Shown here in pieces: positions 8,210-17,241 of a stretch of DNA of 64,000 nt. The notes under the pieces were generated by a model, which saw nothing but the letters and a program-made list of their open reading frames with translations, searched no databases and was not told where the DNA came from. Positions within the stretch are counted from its first letter, which is position 1, and every line of letters begins with the position of its first letter. The position numbers and the translations under genes are program-made. The DNA comes from Streptomyces sp. SID12488 (lineage in GTDB: Bacteria; Actinomycetota; Actinomycetes; Streptomycetales; Streptomycetaceae): contig NZ_JAAGLT010000010.1 in assembly GCF_010548275.1 (NCBI RefSeq), positions 62,001 to 126,000 on the forward strand, read 5' to 3'.

Positions 8210-9037
8210 GTGTACCGGTTTCTGCTGACGCCCCGTTGGTGGGGGATCAACGTCTTCGTGCTGCTCGCCATCCCCTTCTGCGTGTTCATGGGGTCGTGGC
8301 AGCTGAGCCGGTTCGAGGACCGCGTGCAGGACCACAGGACCGCCACCGAGGAGGTCTCCGCCGAGAAGGGGGAGGCCGCCCGGCCGCTCGCCGAGCTGCT
8401 GCCCGTCGACAAGAAGACCTCCGGGGACCGCGTCACCGCCACCGGGCGGTACGGCACGCAGCTCCTCGTCCCCGGCCGCCAACTGGACGACCGCAGCGGC
8501 TACTACGTACTGACCCTGCTGCGGACCGACGGCGGCAAGGCGCTGCCCGTCGTACGCGGCTGGCTGCCCGGTACCGCCGACCCCGCGAAGGCCCCCGCCC
8601 CGCCCGCCGGTGAGGTCACCGTCACCGGTGCGCTCCAGGCGTCCGAGACGCCGGGGTCCAACGGGGTGAGCGCGGCGGGCGGTCTCCCGGCCGGGCAGAC
8701 CGGCGCGATCAGCGCGGCCTCGCTGGTGAACCTCGTCCCGTACGACCTGTACGACGCCTGGGTCACCCTCGACAAGGGCGACTCCGGGATGAAGGCCGTA
8801 CCGGCGACCGCGCCCGCGGACACCGGGCTCGACCTGAAGGCGTTCCAGAACCTCGGCTACACCGGCGAGTGGTTCGTCTTCGCGGGCTTCGTCGTCTTCA
8901 TGTGGTTCCGGCTGGTGCGCCGCGAGGCGGAGTTCGCGCGGGACGCGGAGCTGGGGCTCACGCCCACACCCGCCGCATCCGACACTCCGGCCGCTCCGGC
9001 CGATGAACCCGCGCGGGAAGACGCCCCCGTCTCCTGA
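8210..9037 (+). CDS. SURF1 family protein
   Basis: 275 residues with the SURF1 topology: a transmembrane segment near 10-30 (WWGINVFVLLAIPFCVFMGS), a WQLSRFEDR motif just after it, a periplasm-side domain with the YGTQLLVPGRQLD and PVVRGWLPG motifs, and a second membrane segment near 215-235 (WFVFAGFVVFMWFRL). SURF1 helps assemble the aa3-type cytochrome c oxidase at the cytoplasmic membrane. GTG 8210 gives the usual VYRFLLTPRWW start; a TTG at 8201 is in frame but includes the GGAAGG that is the only nearby ribosome binding site. The Ala/Pro-rich C-terminal tail (about 250-275) is a typical actinobacterial addition. Confidence 0.9.
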   Translation: MYRFLLTPRWWGINVFVLLAIPFCVFMGSWQLSRFEDRVQDHRTATEEVSAEKGEAARPLAELLPVDKKTSGDRVTATGRYGTQLLVPGRQLDDRSGYYVLTLLRTDGGKALPVVRGWLPGTADPAKAPAPPAGEVTVTGALQASETPGSNGVSAAGGLPAGQTGAISAASLVNLVPYDLYDAWVTLDKGDSGMKAVPATAPADTGLDLKAFQNLGYTGEWFVFAGFVVFMWFRLVRREAEFARDAELGLTPTPAASDTPAAPADEPAREDAPVS

Positions 9038-9091
9038 CCGCCCGGGTTCATACCGCCGGTACCCGGTGTACGCGGTGCGGTCTACCCGGTA

Positions 9092-10453
9092 CTACGTGGT
9101 CTCCCCCATGACACCGGTCCTGTACACCGTGCCCGCGCATGCGTTCGACACAGTCGTCGTCACCGTGGGCGAGCCGCCCTCTGCCGTGTAGGACACCGCC
9201 ACGCTGCCGTCGGCCACGGTGCCGTCCTCCGTGAACATCTGGGTCGAGGTGCCGATGTCGCCGCCACTGGTGCCGGTCGTGGCCGAGTCGGTGCTCTCGC
9301 TCGGTGTGGGCGTCGGTGACGACGAGGGGTCGCCCGTGCTGCCGCCGTCGGTAGTGCCGGTCGTCGGGCATGTCTCCGAGGGCACCCACGCGAACTGCAC
9401 CGTGTACGCCGCACCCGGCGCCAGCACCAGTCCGCTGACCGAGGCCGACGGGTCGGGCAGGCCACTGGCCGCGTCCCCCGCCGTATGGTCGGCGACGCTC
9501 ACCTTCGACGGGTCCGCCGCCGCCTGCGCGAGCGGCGTCACGGTGCCGTTGCCGCCGACCGTGCAGGCGGCGGCGGAGACGTTGACGACGCGAAACGTGC
9601 CGTAGACCGCGCCACTGCCGTCGGGGCTGCCGACCGAACCGGTGGCCGAGCCCAGCTGGGTCCCTTCGCAGGCGGGCGTCGTCGCGGAGCTGGCCGTCGG
9701 ATTGGCGCCGCCGGTCGTGCCGCTGTTGCCGCTGCCCTTGCCCGGGTCGGCCGCACCGCCGGAGGCACTGCTCGTCGGCTTGTCCTTGACCGTGTCGGAG
9801 CCGCCCACGGAGGTGCTCTCGCCGCCGTCCGGGCCCTTGCCGTTGTCCGAGCCCCCCTCGGTCTGCGCGCCGTGGCCCGCGATCAGAGAGGGATCGGGCT
9901 GGGGACCGGTGACGTTCGAGACGTGCAGCAGGGCCGGGATGGCCGTGCCGATGAAGAGCGCGGCGGCGGCCATACCGATGGCGGCGTGCCGCTTGCGGGC
10001 CCGTCGGGCGGGTACCGCGCGCCGGAGATGGTCCAGCACCGCGTCGGTCGGCTGGATTCCGCCCACCGCCTGGTGCAGCATCGTGCGCAGTGCCAGCTCT
10101 TCCGAGCCGAGCCCGTCCAGGCTCTGGTCGTCGGGGCCGTGATTCACAGTTCCGTTCCCTGCGTGCGATTGCTTGTGCTCTTGCTCATGGCGGCCTGGTC
10201 CTTGGACTCCGGCTCGCCAACTCCCTTTTGATCGTGCCCCGTTCACAGGAACTCTACCGGCCTGGAACTTATCGGTCCGGAAACCGCCGCTCCCCGGGGC
10301 GGCACCCCCGCGCCCTTCGCGCCCGGCATCGGCCGAGCCCGGCTCCTCGTGTCCCGGCCCCTCAGCCGCTTGCCTCTCGGGTCCATGGGCCTGGCCCCGT
10401 TCCCGGTCCTCGCCCTGATCCCGGCCTTGATCCCGGCCTTGATCGCCACTCAT
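9092..10453 (-). CDS. Membrane protein coupled to ECF sigma factor, probable anti-sigma-like partner
   Basis: 453 residues, one membrane segment at about 157-177 (HAAIGMAAAALFIGTAIPAL). The first 100 residues are hydrophilic and repetitive (DQGRDQGRDQGED, charged Gly-rich). Residues 103-155 contain a conserved-looking helical stretch (LALRTMLHQAV...PTDAVLDHLRRAVPARRARK), and the outside part is a Ser/Thr/Gly linker plus a domain of unknown function. The ATG at 10453 overlaps the sigma factor stop (ATGA) and has GGAGGAAC upstream, so the two are translationally coupled. An internal GTG (10147, VNHGPDDQSL) could give a shorter product starting at the conserved part. Its role as a sigma regulator is inferred from coupling and topology; no canonical zinc anti-sigma motif is visible. 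Confidence 0.65.
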   Translation of the reverse strand: MSGDQGRDQGRDQGEDRERGQAHGPERQAAEGPGHEEPGSADAGREGRGGAAPGSGGFRTDKFQAGRVPVNGARSKGSWRAGVQGPGRHEQEHKQSHAGNGTVNHGPDDQSLDGLGSEELALRTMLHQAVGGIQPTDAVLDHLRRAVPARRARKRHAAIGMAAAALFIGTAIPALLHVSNVTGPQPDPSLIAGHGAQTEGGSDNGKGPDGGESTSVGGSDTVKDKPTSSASGGAADPGKGSGNSGTTGGANPTASSATTPACEGTQLGSATGSVGSPDGSGAVYGTFRVVNVSAAACTVGGNGTVTPLAQAAADPSKVSVADHTAGDAASGLPDPSASVSGLVLAPGAAYTVQFAWVPSETCPTTGTTDGGSTGDPSSSPTPTPSESTDSATTGTSGGDIGTSTQMFTEDGTVADGSVAVSYTAEGGSPTVTTTVSNACAGTVYRTGVMGETT

Positions 10454-11115
10454 GCCGGTTCCTCCATGGCGATGCGCAGCGCGGCGATCCCCCGCGAGCC
10501 GTACGCCTTCACCGAGCCGAGCGATATGCCCAGCGTCGCGGCGACCTGCGCCTCCGTCATGTCCGAGAAGTAGCGCAGGACGAGGACCTCGCGCTGGCGG
10601 CGCTGCAGTCCCTTCATCGCCCTGATGAGGGAGTCGCGCTCCAGCAGGTCGTACGCCCCCTCCTCCGCGCTCGCCATGTCGGGCATCGGCTTGGAGAGGA
10701 GCTTCAGGCCGAGGATGCGGCGGCGCAGCGCGGAGCGGGAGAGGTTCACCACCGTCTGGCGCAGATAGGCGAGCGTCTTCTCCGGGTCACGGACGCGCTT
10801 GCGCGCCGAGTGCACCCGTATGAACGCCTCCTGGACGACGTCCTCGCAGGACGCGGTGTCGTCGAGGAGGAGGGCGGCGAGGCCGAGGAGTGAGCGGTAG
10901 TGCGCGCGGTACGTCTCGGTCAGGTGATCGACCGTCGTCCCCGCCGCCACGCTCTCGTCGGCGCCGTCGCGCTGGTCGGGTATGCGGGTCGGCCGCGCTG
11001 CGGGCATCGGCGCGATCACCGGCATGCCGCCGGACGCACCGGGCGCGCGGGGTCGGCGGGGCGGACGCAGGGCTGTGCCGCGCGTCGCCGCTCTGAAGTC
11101 CAGTACCTCTGCCAC
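10450..11115 (-). CDS. RNA polymerase ECF sigma factor, SigE-family type
   Basis: 221 residues. Region 2 is around YRAHYRSLLGLAALLLDD..CEDVVQEAFIRV, and region 4 around GLQRRQREVLVLRYFSDMTEAQVAATLGISLGSVKAYGSRG. The first 60 residues are a low-complexity basic/Pro-rich leader; an internal start downstream cannot be excluded. Translation appears to start at GTG 11115. The stop overlaps the membrane-protein start by 4 nt, a common layout for an ECF sigma and its regulator. It lies downstream of asd on the same strand after a 389-nt gap, so it probably has its own promoter. The target regulon is unknown. Confidence 0.9.
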   Translation of the reverse strand: MAEVLDFRAATRGTALRPPRRPRAPGASGGMPVIAPMPAARPTRIPDQRDGADESVAAGTTVDHLTETYRAHYRSLLGLAALLLDDTASCEDVVQEAFIRVHSARKRVRDPEKTLAYLRQTVVNLSRSALRRRILGLKLLSKPMPDMASAEEGAYDLLERDSLIRAMKGLQRRQREVLVLRYFSDMTEAQVAATLGISLGSVKAYGSRGIAALRIAMEEPA

Positions 11116-11504
11116 GCATGTTGGACACGCGTACCCCCGTCAGGGTTGTACGCATCCGGCATCACTTTTGCGTCATCCGACACAGCCACCCTCATGCGTC
11201 CCGCACTTCCCCTAAGTCCATGGTCACCGCGCGTCCCCCGCATGGTCACGACGTCCCACGCCCCGGAAGGCCGACCGCAAAGACGCTCCCCGTCGTCCGC
11301 GCGGTTGCGGAGGGCGGGGAGCAAAATCTTCTTTTCTGTTCGTTCTCGCCGATCTCACCTGGATCCTACAAACGTTTTCTGTCGTAACCGGAGTGATTTC
11401 CGACAAGATCAACAGACCGCGACGAACCAGAACAGAGGGTTACCCGCAGGTCAGGGCATGTCGGGGAATGGTCAGGTCGGCGTCAGGGAAACGTCAGGGT
11501 GCCG
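11116..11504. other. Intergenic region between asd and sigma gene
   Basis: No supported gene. It contains AT-richer stretches (11325-11420) suited to the sigma-gene promoter and an imperfect hairpin at about 11287-11322 (GCTCCCCG and CGGGGAGC arms). On the minus strand the T-rich run precedes the hairpin, so a terminator role for asd is doubtful. Confidence 0.45.
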
Positions 11505-12797
11505 TCAGGCACGCTCGGCCGCCACCAGCTCGGCGATCTGCGCGGTGTTGAGCGCGGCGCCCTTGCGCAGGTTGTCCCCGCACACGAACAGCTCCAGCGC
11601 GGTCGGGTCGTCCAGTGACCGCCGGATCCGGCCGACCCAGGTCGGGTCGGTGCCGACGACGTCCACCGGTGTCGGGAACTCGCCGGCCTCCGGGTTGTCG
11701 AACAGCACGACCCCGGGCGCGGTGGCGATGATCTCCCGGGCCCCGGCGACGGTGACCTCGCCCTGGAAACGGGCGTGGACGGTCAGCGCGTGCGCGGTGA
11801 CGACCGGCACGCGTACGCACGTCACGGCCACGGGGAGCTTGGCCAGCCCGAGGATCTTGCGGGTCTCGTCCCGCAGCTGCATCTCGTCCGACGACCAGCC
11901 GTCCGCCCGGACCGAACCGGCCCACGGTACGACGTTCAGCGCGACCGGCTCCGGGAACGGCCCCGTCCCCTCACCCACGGCCCGCCGTACGTCTCCGGGG
12001 CTGGTCCCCAGTTCCGTACCGGCAACCAGGGACAGCTGCCGTCGCAGGGTGTCCACGCCGGCCCGGCCCGCCCCGCTCACCGCCTGATACGTGGAGACCA
12101 CCAGCTCGCGCAGGCCGTACTCGGCGTGCAGCGCACCCAGGGCGACGATCATCGACAGGGTCGTGCAGTGCGGGTTGGCGATGATCCCGCGCGGGCGCTG
12201 CCGCAGCGCGTGCGCGTTGACCTCGGGGACGACGAGGGGCACGTCCGGGTACATCCGGAAGGCGCCCGAGTTGTCGACGACGACCACGCCCTTGGCGGCG
12301 GCGACCGGCGCCCACCGCTCGGCGATGTCGTCGGGCACGACGAACATGGCGACGTCGACGCTGTCGAAGGCCTCCTCCGACAGCGCCACCACCTCGACCT
12401 CCTCACCGCGCACGGCCAGCTTGCGACCGGCCGAGCGCGGAGAGGCGACGAGACGGATCTCGCCCCAGACGTCCGCACGCTGGGACAGGATCCGCAGCAT
12501 GACGGCACCGACGGCACCGGTCGCCCCCACGACGGCGAGCGTGGGCCGCGCGGCCGGCCGGGCTGCGGCTGATCGCGACACGGCCGCCCGAGGACCGACG
12601 GATCCGCTCACGGCGGCCCACCGGGGCACGGCGGCCGATCCTGACCCGCCCGACCGAGGACCGACGGTCGACCCGGCTCCGGTCGACCGGGACGCGGCCG
12701 GTCCGGACCCGGCCGCCCGAGGACCGGCCGTTCCGCTCACGGTGGCCGACTGGGGCGCGGCAGCCGGTCCGGTCGCGGTCGATCGGGGCGGAGCCAT
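11505..12797 (-). CDS. asd: Aspartate-semialdehyde dehydrogenase with repetitive N-terminal extension
   Basis: 430 residues; family members are about 340-350. The enzyme converts aspartyl-phosphate to aspartate semialdehyde in Lys/Thr/Met/diaminopimelate synthesis. The core begins near 84: LAVVGATGAVG (NADP loop, 87-97), the catalytic Cys211 in ANPHCTTLS, the STYQAVSGAG loop, and C-terminal VCGDNLRKGAALNTAQ. Residues 1-84 are almost only A, S, G, P, R, T and V, with a repeated GPRAA unit (residues 25-29 and 68-72, with a related GPRSG at 46-50). The matching DNA copies are 129 bp apart. The ATG shares one base with the ask stop (TGATG), which supports this start through coupling, though a shorter form starting nearer the core is possible. 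Confidence 0.92.
   Translation of the reverse strand: MAPPRSTATGPAAAPQSATVSGTAGPRAAGSGPAASRSTGAGSTVGPRSGGSGSAAVPRWAAVSGSVGPRAAVSRSAAARPAARPTLAVVGATGAVGAVMLRILSQRADVWGEIRLVASPRSAGRKLAVRGEEVEVVALSEEAFDSVDVAMFVVPDDIAERWAPVAAAKGVVVVDNSGAFRMYPDVPLVVPEVNAHALRQRPRGIIANPHCTTLSMIVALGALHAEYGLRELVVSTYQAVSGAGRAGVDTLRRQLSLVAGTELGTSPGDVRRAVGEGTGPFPEPVALNVVPWAGSVRADGWSSDEMQLRDETRKILGLAKLPVAVTCVRVPVVTAHALTVHARFQGEVTVAGAREIIATAPGVVLFDNPEAGEFPTPVDVVGTDPTWVGRIRRSLDDPTALELFVCGDNLRKGAALNTAQIAELVAAERA
12582..12780. repeat. Degenerate ~129-bp-period repeat inside asd 5' end
   Basis: GGCCGCCCGAGGACCG occurs at 12582 and again at about 12711, followed in both copies by similar sequence (xxTTCCGCTCACGG and ATCCGCTCACGG versions), with a weaker copy between. 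It encodes the low-complexity Asd extension. Confidence 0.6.
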
Positions 12798-14077
12798 CAG
12801 CGGCCGGTGCCTCCGTAGACGACGGCTTCGTCGCTGTCGGAGTCGAGGCCGAAGGCCGAGTGCACGGCGCGGACGGCCCCGGGGACGTCGTCCTCGCGGG
12901 TGACCACCGAGATGCGGATCTCGGAGGTCGAGATGAGCTCGATGTTCACACCCGCGTCGGACAGCGCCTGGAAGAAGGACGCGGTGACGCCCGGGTTGGT
13001 CTTCATACCCGCGCCGACCAGCGAGATCTTGCCGATCTGGTCGTCGTAGCGCAGCGACTCGAAGCCGATCCCGCCCTTCGCCTTCTCCAGGGCGTCGATG
13101 GCCTTGCGGCCCTCGGACTTGGGGAGGGTGAAGGAGATGTCCGTGAGACCGGTCGACGCGGCCGACACGTTCTGCACGATCATGTCGATGTTGATCTCCG
13201 CGTCCGCGATCGCGCGGAAGATCACCGCGGCCTCGCCCGGCTTGTCCGGGACGCCGACGACCGTGATCTTGGCCTCGGAGACGTCGTGGGCGACTCCGGA
13301 GATGATGGCGTGCTCCACCTGCTGGTCCCCTTGCGACTTGGGATTCTCGTTGCTGACCCAGGTGCCCGGCAGTCCGGAGAAGGACGAGCGAACGTGGATC
13401 GGAATGTCATAACGGCGGGCGTACTCCACACACCGGTGGAGCAGCACCTTGGAGCCGGACGCGGCCAGCTCCAGCATGTCCTCGGAGGAGATCCAGTCGA
13501 TCTTCCGGGCCTTCTTCACCACGCGCGGGTCGGCGGTGAACACACCGTCGACGTCGGTGTAGATCTCGCACACCTCGGCGTCGAGGGCTGCGGCCAGTGC
13601 GACGGCGGTGGTGTCCGACCCGCCGCGCCCCAGCGTGGTGATGTCCTTCTTGTCCTGGCTGACGCCCTGGAACCCGGCGACGATGGCGATGTTGCCCTCG
13701 TCCAGCGCGGTCCGGATGCGCCCCGGCGTGACATCGATGATCCGGGCTTTGTTGTGGACCGAGTCGGTGATGACGCCTGCCTGGCTGCCGGTGAACGACT
13801 GGGCCTCATGGCCCAGGTTCTTGATCGCCATGGCCAGCAGCGCCATGGAGATCCGCTCTCCTGCGGTCAGCAGCATGTCGAACTCACGCCCGGCAGGCAT
13901 CGGAGACACCTGCTCGGCGAGATCGATCAGCTCGTCCGTCGTGTCGCCCATCGCGGAAACGACGACGACCACTTGGTGGCCGTTCTTCTTCGCTTCCACG
14001 ATTCGCTTGGCGACACGCTTGATGCCCTCGGCATCGGCTACGGATGAGCCTCCGTACTTCTGCACGACCAGGCCCAC
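12797..14077 (-). CDS. ask: Aspartate kinase
   Basis: 426 residues, the normal class for actinobacterial aspartokinases that produce alpha and beta subunits from one gene. KYGGSSV at 7-13 is the catalytic motif; [24 protein letters not shown] and [15 protein letters not shown] follow in the usual order. The C-terminal third carries two ACT domains ([20 protein letters not shown] and [20 protein letters not shown]), where lysine plus threonine feedback normally acts. An internal start making a beta subunit from the ACT half is known for this family and may exist here. The gene is directly followed by asd, forming the conserved two-gene aspartate-pathway operon. It is divergent from the two-component pair. 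Confidence 0.96.
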   Translation of the reverse strand: MGLVVQKYGGSSVADAEGIKRVAKRIVEAKKNGHQVVVVVSAMGDTTDELIDLAEQVSPMPAGREFDMLLTAGERISMALLAMAIKNLGHEAQSFTGSQAGVITDSVHNKARIIDVTPGRIRTALDEGNIAIVAGFQGVSQDKKDITTLGRGGSDTTAVALAAALDAEVCEIYTDVDGVFTADPRVVKKARKIDWISSEDMLELAASGSKVLLHRCVEYARRYDIPIHVRSSFSGLPGTWVSNENPKSQGDQQVEHAIISGVAHDVSEAKITVVGVPDKPGEAAVIFRAIADAEINIDMIVQNVSAASTGLTDISFTLPKSEGRKAIDALEKAKGGIGFESLRYDDQIGKISLVGAGMKTNPGVTASFFQALSDAGVNIELISTSEIRISVVTREDDVPGAVRAVHSAFGLDSDSDEAVVYGGTGR

Positions 14078-14273
14078 GTGCGCTCCTCGCTCAGTCCGTC
14101 TGCGGTCGGCTCAGTCTAACGAGCGGCCGAATTCCCCCTTCGGGGTATCGCATGGTGAGATGTCCCGCTCACCGCAGCGATCTTCGGCCGCTCCGGACGG
14201 CACATGCCCACCTCGCCGTGGAATACGCGTCATACGCGTCGCGACTGTGAATTAAGTTTCAAGGACTGCGGGC

Positions 14274-14286
14274 TAAGGTTCGCCTG
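14274..14286 (+). promoter_or_regulatory. -10 element suggesting leaderless start of response regulator
   Basis: TAAGGT at 14274-14279 resembles the Streptomyces housekeeping -10 and ends 6 nt before the GTG start at 14286, so transcription would begin at or near the start codon. No Shine-Dalgarno sequence is present, in line with a leaderless mRNA. The -35 match is poor. Confidence 0.45.
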
Positions 14287-15035
14287 TGCGCGTACTCCTG
14301 GTGGAAGACGATGAACCGGTCGCCCAGTCACTCCGTCGCGGCCTGCTGCGCTACGGCTTCGAGGTGGCGTGGGTGTCCACGGGCGGCGCGGCACTCAGCC
14401 ACACCGAGCCGTACGACGTCGTCCTGCTCGACCTCGGCCTGCCCGACACCGACGGCCTGGACGTCTGCAAGGCGCTGCGCGCACGCGGTGACGTCCCGAT
14501 CATCGTCATCAGCGCACGCAGCGACGAGACGGACCGGGTGGTCGGCCTGGAACTCGGCGCGGACGACTACGTCTCCAAGCCCTTCGGCGTACGAGAGGTC
14601 ATCGCGCGCATAAGAGCGGTGATGAGGCGCGTCCAGCCGCGCGACCGGGCCGCCGGCCCCGACCGGTACGGCACCCGCCTGACGATCGACCGCAAGGCCG
14701 CCCGCGTCCGCCTGGACGGCGACGAGGTCGCCCTCGCCCCCAAGGAGTACGACCTGCTGGCCTTCCTCACCGAGGAGCCGGGCGCGCTGATGTCGCGCGA
14801 GCAGATCATGGAGGCGGTCTGGGACGCGAACTGGTTCGGGCCGACGAAGACGCTCGACGTTCATGTGGCGGCGCTGCGGCGGAAGTTGACGGGCGCGATC
14901 GCCATCGAGGCGGTACGGGGCGTCGGCTTCCGGCTGGAGATCGTCAAGGACGAGAGGAACGAGAAGAACGAGACGACCGGGAAGAACGAGACGCCCGAGC
15001 CGAACGAGATCGCCAAGGACGCTGAGCCCTCGTGA
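14286..15035 (+). CDS. OmpR-family response regulator
   Basis: 249 residues. The receiver domain has the acidic pair at 8-9, phospho-acceptor Asp49 in VVLLDLGLPD, a conserved Ser (VISARS) and Lys98 in VSKPFG. The winged-helix effector (about 125-215) contains the typical APKEYDLLAFL and TLDVHVAALRRKL stretches. A charged, repetitive tail of about 30 residues (ERNEKNETTGKNETPEPNE) follows the DNA-binding domain and is unusual. The GTG start appears leaderless. The stop overlaps the kinase start (GTGA), so kinase and regulator are made together. Signal and target genes are not deducible. Confidence 0.93.
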   Translation: MRVLLVEDDEPVAQSLRRGLLRYGFEVAWVSTGGAALSHTEPYDVVLLDLGLPDTDGLDVCKALRARGDVPIIVISARSDETDRVVGLELGADDYVSKPFGVREVIARIRAVMRRVQPRDRAAGPDRYGTRLTIDRKAARVRLDGDEVALAPKEYDLLAFLTEEPGALMSREQIMEAVWDANWFGPTKTLDVHVAALRRKLTGAIAIEAVRGVGFRLEIVKDERNEKNETTGKNETPEPNEIAKDAEPS

Positions 15036-16384
15036 ACCGTCAGCTCATCCGGAGTTACATCCTGCTCGTCGCGGTGGCCATCTTCCTGTTCACGGTGCCG
15101 GTCGCCTTCACGCTCACCAAGCAGCTGCGCGACGACACGAAGGTGTCCGTCCAGCGCGAGGCCCAGACCATGGCGCTGCTCCTCGGCAACGGCGACAGGA
15201 TCTCGTGCGAGGCCCTGGAGAAGGTGGCCAAGGCGTACGACCGCGAGACGCTCGGCAGGGTTCAGGTGGCCACCGACAGCTGCGCCGCGAAACTGCCGAG
15301 GCCCGAGGCGGACGCCGCCCTGACCCGGGCCGTACGGGACAACGAAGTCACTACCGACTGGGGCTCCGACTTCATCTGGGGCAAGCAACTGACGGTCACC
15401 GTCCCCGCGCAGGGGGAGTCGGCCGTGCGGATCGTGTACTCCACGTCGGACATGACCAAGCGGCTGTGGAGCATCTGGGGGTTCCGGGCGGGACTGGCCG
15501 TGCTCGTGCTGGCCGCCGCCGCGGCGATCGGCGCGTACGCCGCCCGCCGCATCACCGCTCCCCTGCGCGAACTCAACAGCATGGCAAGCAAGTTCAGTGA
15601 CGGCGACCTGACCGCACGCTCGCCGGTGACGGGCCCGCCGGAGACGCAGACGCTGGCCCGCACCCTCAACCAGGGTGCGGAACGCCTGGACACACTGGTC
15701 GCCTCGCAGCGCATCTTCGTCGCCGACGCCTCGCACCAACTCCGTACCCCCCTCACGGCGTTGCGCCTCTCGCTGGACAACATCGCGGACGGCACCGACG
15801 ACGAGTTCGTACGGGAGGACGTGGAGCAGGCGACCGCGGAGGTGGTCCGGATGAGCCGTCTGGTCAACGGGCTGCTGGTGCTGGCCCGGGCCGAGGCGAA
15901 GGTCACGGCGGCGGAGCCGCTGTCCCTCAGGGACATCGTGGACGAACGCCTGTCGGTGTGGAGGCCGGCCGCCGACGAGCGCGGAGTCACCATCGCGCTC
16001 AGGGGGAGTGCCGACGGCCGGCTGCTTGTGCTGGCCAGCCCCGGTCATCTGGACCAGGTACTGGACAACGTGCTGTCGAACGCCCTGGAGGTCTCACCGG
16101 ACGGCGGGACGATCACCGTACGGGCACAACCCCGGGGCGACGAGATGGAGTTGACGGTGGCGGACGGGGGTCCCGGCATGTCGGACGCCGAGAAGTCCCG
16201 TGCCTTCGACCGCTTCTGGCGCGGCCAGGGCCTCACCGGGCGCTCCGGCTCGGGGCTCGGCCTCGCCGTCGTCAAACAGCTGGTGACGGACGACGGCGGC
16301 ACGGTTGCCCTGGCGGACGCGCCCGGGGGCGGGTTGAGCGTGGTGATCAGCCTGCGGGCGGCAACTCAGAAGAGCACCGGCTGA
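15032..16384 (+). CDS. Sensor histidine kinase
   Basis: 450 residues: membrane segment 1 (about 9-28), an extracytoplasmic sensor loop (about 30-148) with a Cys pair (Cys59, Cys84), membrane segment 2 (about 152-172), HAMP linker (173-225), and H-box ADASHQLRTPLTALR with His235. An N-box (LDNVLSNALEVSPDGG) and G-boxes (VADGGPGMS and GSGLGLAVVKQL) complete the kinase. It is the partner of the preceding regulator by a 4-nt overlap. The small sensor loop with two cysteines could form a disulfide, but the stimulus is unknown. Confidence 0.93.
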   Translation: MNRQLIRSYILLVAVAIFLFTVPVAFTLTKQLRDDTKVSVQREAQTMALLLGNGDRISCEALEKVAKAYDRETLGRVQVATDSCAAKLPRPEADAALTRAVRDNEVTTDWGSDFIWGKQLTVTVPAQGESAVRIVYSTSDMTKRLWSIWGFRAGLAVLVLAAAAAIGAYAARRITAPLRELNSMASKFSDGDLTARSPVTGPPETQTLARTLNQGAERLDTLVASQRIFVADASHQLRTPLTALRLSLDNIADGTDDEFVREDVEQATAEVVRMSRLVNGLLVLARAEAKVTAAEPLSLRDIVDERLSVWRPAADERGVTIALRGSADGRLLVLASPGHLDQVLDNVLSNALEVSPDGGTITVRAQPRGDEMELTVADGGPGMSDAEKSRAFDRFWRGQGLTGRSGSGLGLAVVKQLVTDDGGTVALADAPGGGLSVVISLRAATQKSTG

Positions 16385-16442
16385 CCTGACCGACTTGGCT
16401 GACCTGGGTTGACCTAGCTGACCTGGGTTGACCTGGTTGATC
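16385..16442. repeat. Short GACCTGG-type tandem repeat
   Basis: About seven imperfect copies of a CTGACCTGG/TTGACCTGG unit fill the gap between the convergent kinase gene and NTF2-like gene. No stable hairpin is evident. It is probably a local slippage product. Confidence 0.5.
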
Positions 16443-16469
16443 GGGACCGTTCTGCTCGGTCCGGGCTGG

Positions 16470-16970
16470 TCAGCCCTCGGGCATCATCGAGGAGTGGTGG
16501 TTGACGATCAGCCACTTGCCGCCCCGCTTCTCGTACTCGTACGTGTAGCGCGCGTCGACCCGCCTCTTCTCGCCGGTCTTCGGGTCGGTGAGGATGAAGT
16601 AGTAGGAGCCGGTGTCGATCGCCGAGTTGTTGTCCAGGATGTTGATGATCGTCTTGGTCTTCGTGCCGACCGGCTTGTTCAGCAGGAAGTGGTCGAAGTA
16701 GTCCTCGATCTCGGCGTGGTTGGTCCGGATCTTGTTGGAGACGGTCGGCAGCAGCACCGCGTCCTTCGCGTACCGGTCGGTGACCTTCTCCGGGTCTCCG
16801 GTCTGCAGGGTCTTGTTCCAGCCGTCGAAGAGGGCGGCGATCTGCTTCTTGGTGGGCTTCTTGGGCTGATGGTCGGCACCCGCCGCGCTGACCCCGACCG
16901 TCACCGTGGCTGCGGTGACGAGGGCGGTGGCCGTGACGAGGGCGGCGCGTATGCGGGTCTTGCGGTTCAT
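16470..16970 (-). CDS. Secreted SgcJ/EcaC-type NTF2-like protein
   Basis: 166 residues with a clear signal peptide (MNRKTRIRAALVTATALVTA, cleavage near SAAGA at about 32). The mature part is an NTF2-like/CaMKII-association-type domain: KKQIAALFDGWNKTLQTGDPEKVTDRYAKDAV, LPTVSNKIRTNHAEIEDYFDHFL, and KWLIVNHHSSMMPEG. This is the pattern of the SgcJ/EcaC family, whose founding members sit in natural-product clusters but most of whose members have no known reaction. It is monocistronic. Function in the cell envelope is unknown. Confidence 0.75.
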   Translation of the reverse strand: MNRKTRIRAALVTATALVTAATVTVGVSAAGADHQPKKPTKKQIAALFDGWNKTLQTGDPEKVTDRYAKDAVLLPTVSNKIRTNHAEIEDYFDHFLLNKPVGTKTKTIINILDNNSAIDTGSYYFILTDPKTGEKRRVDARYTYEYEKRGGKWLIVNHHSSMMPEG

Positions 16971-17241
16971 CGCAACTCCTGTACGGGTGAGGGGGGTTCA
17001 CCTCCTCCGCAGCTCCTGCGGTGGAAGTGACTCCAGCCTCTCTTTTCGCCGGTTAGCGCCCGTGCAAGGGACGTACAGGGGTCGGGAAGGAAGACGCCAA
17101 CTCACTTGAGGCGACGGCCTGGTCACGTTCCGAAGCGGCGCGGGCTGCACCATCGGCCCGCCGGTCCTCCCCAGGACACGCACAGTTGCCCCAGTACGGT
17201 AAGCCCGGTCCGCAAGCCCCCCGCAGAGGAGACCCACCCGC

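Noticed and set aside
11287-11322. Hairpin as asd terminator
   Set aside because: On the minus strand the T-rich stretch lies before, not after, the stem, and it is over 180 nt past the asd stop.
16385-16442. Repeat array considered as a CRISPR or iteron set
   Set aside because: Units are only about 9 nt, imperfect and contiguous, with no spacers or replication gene nearby.
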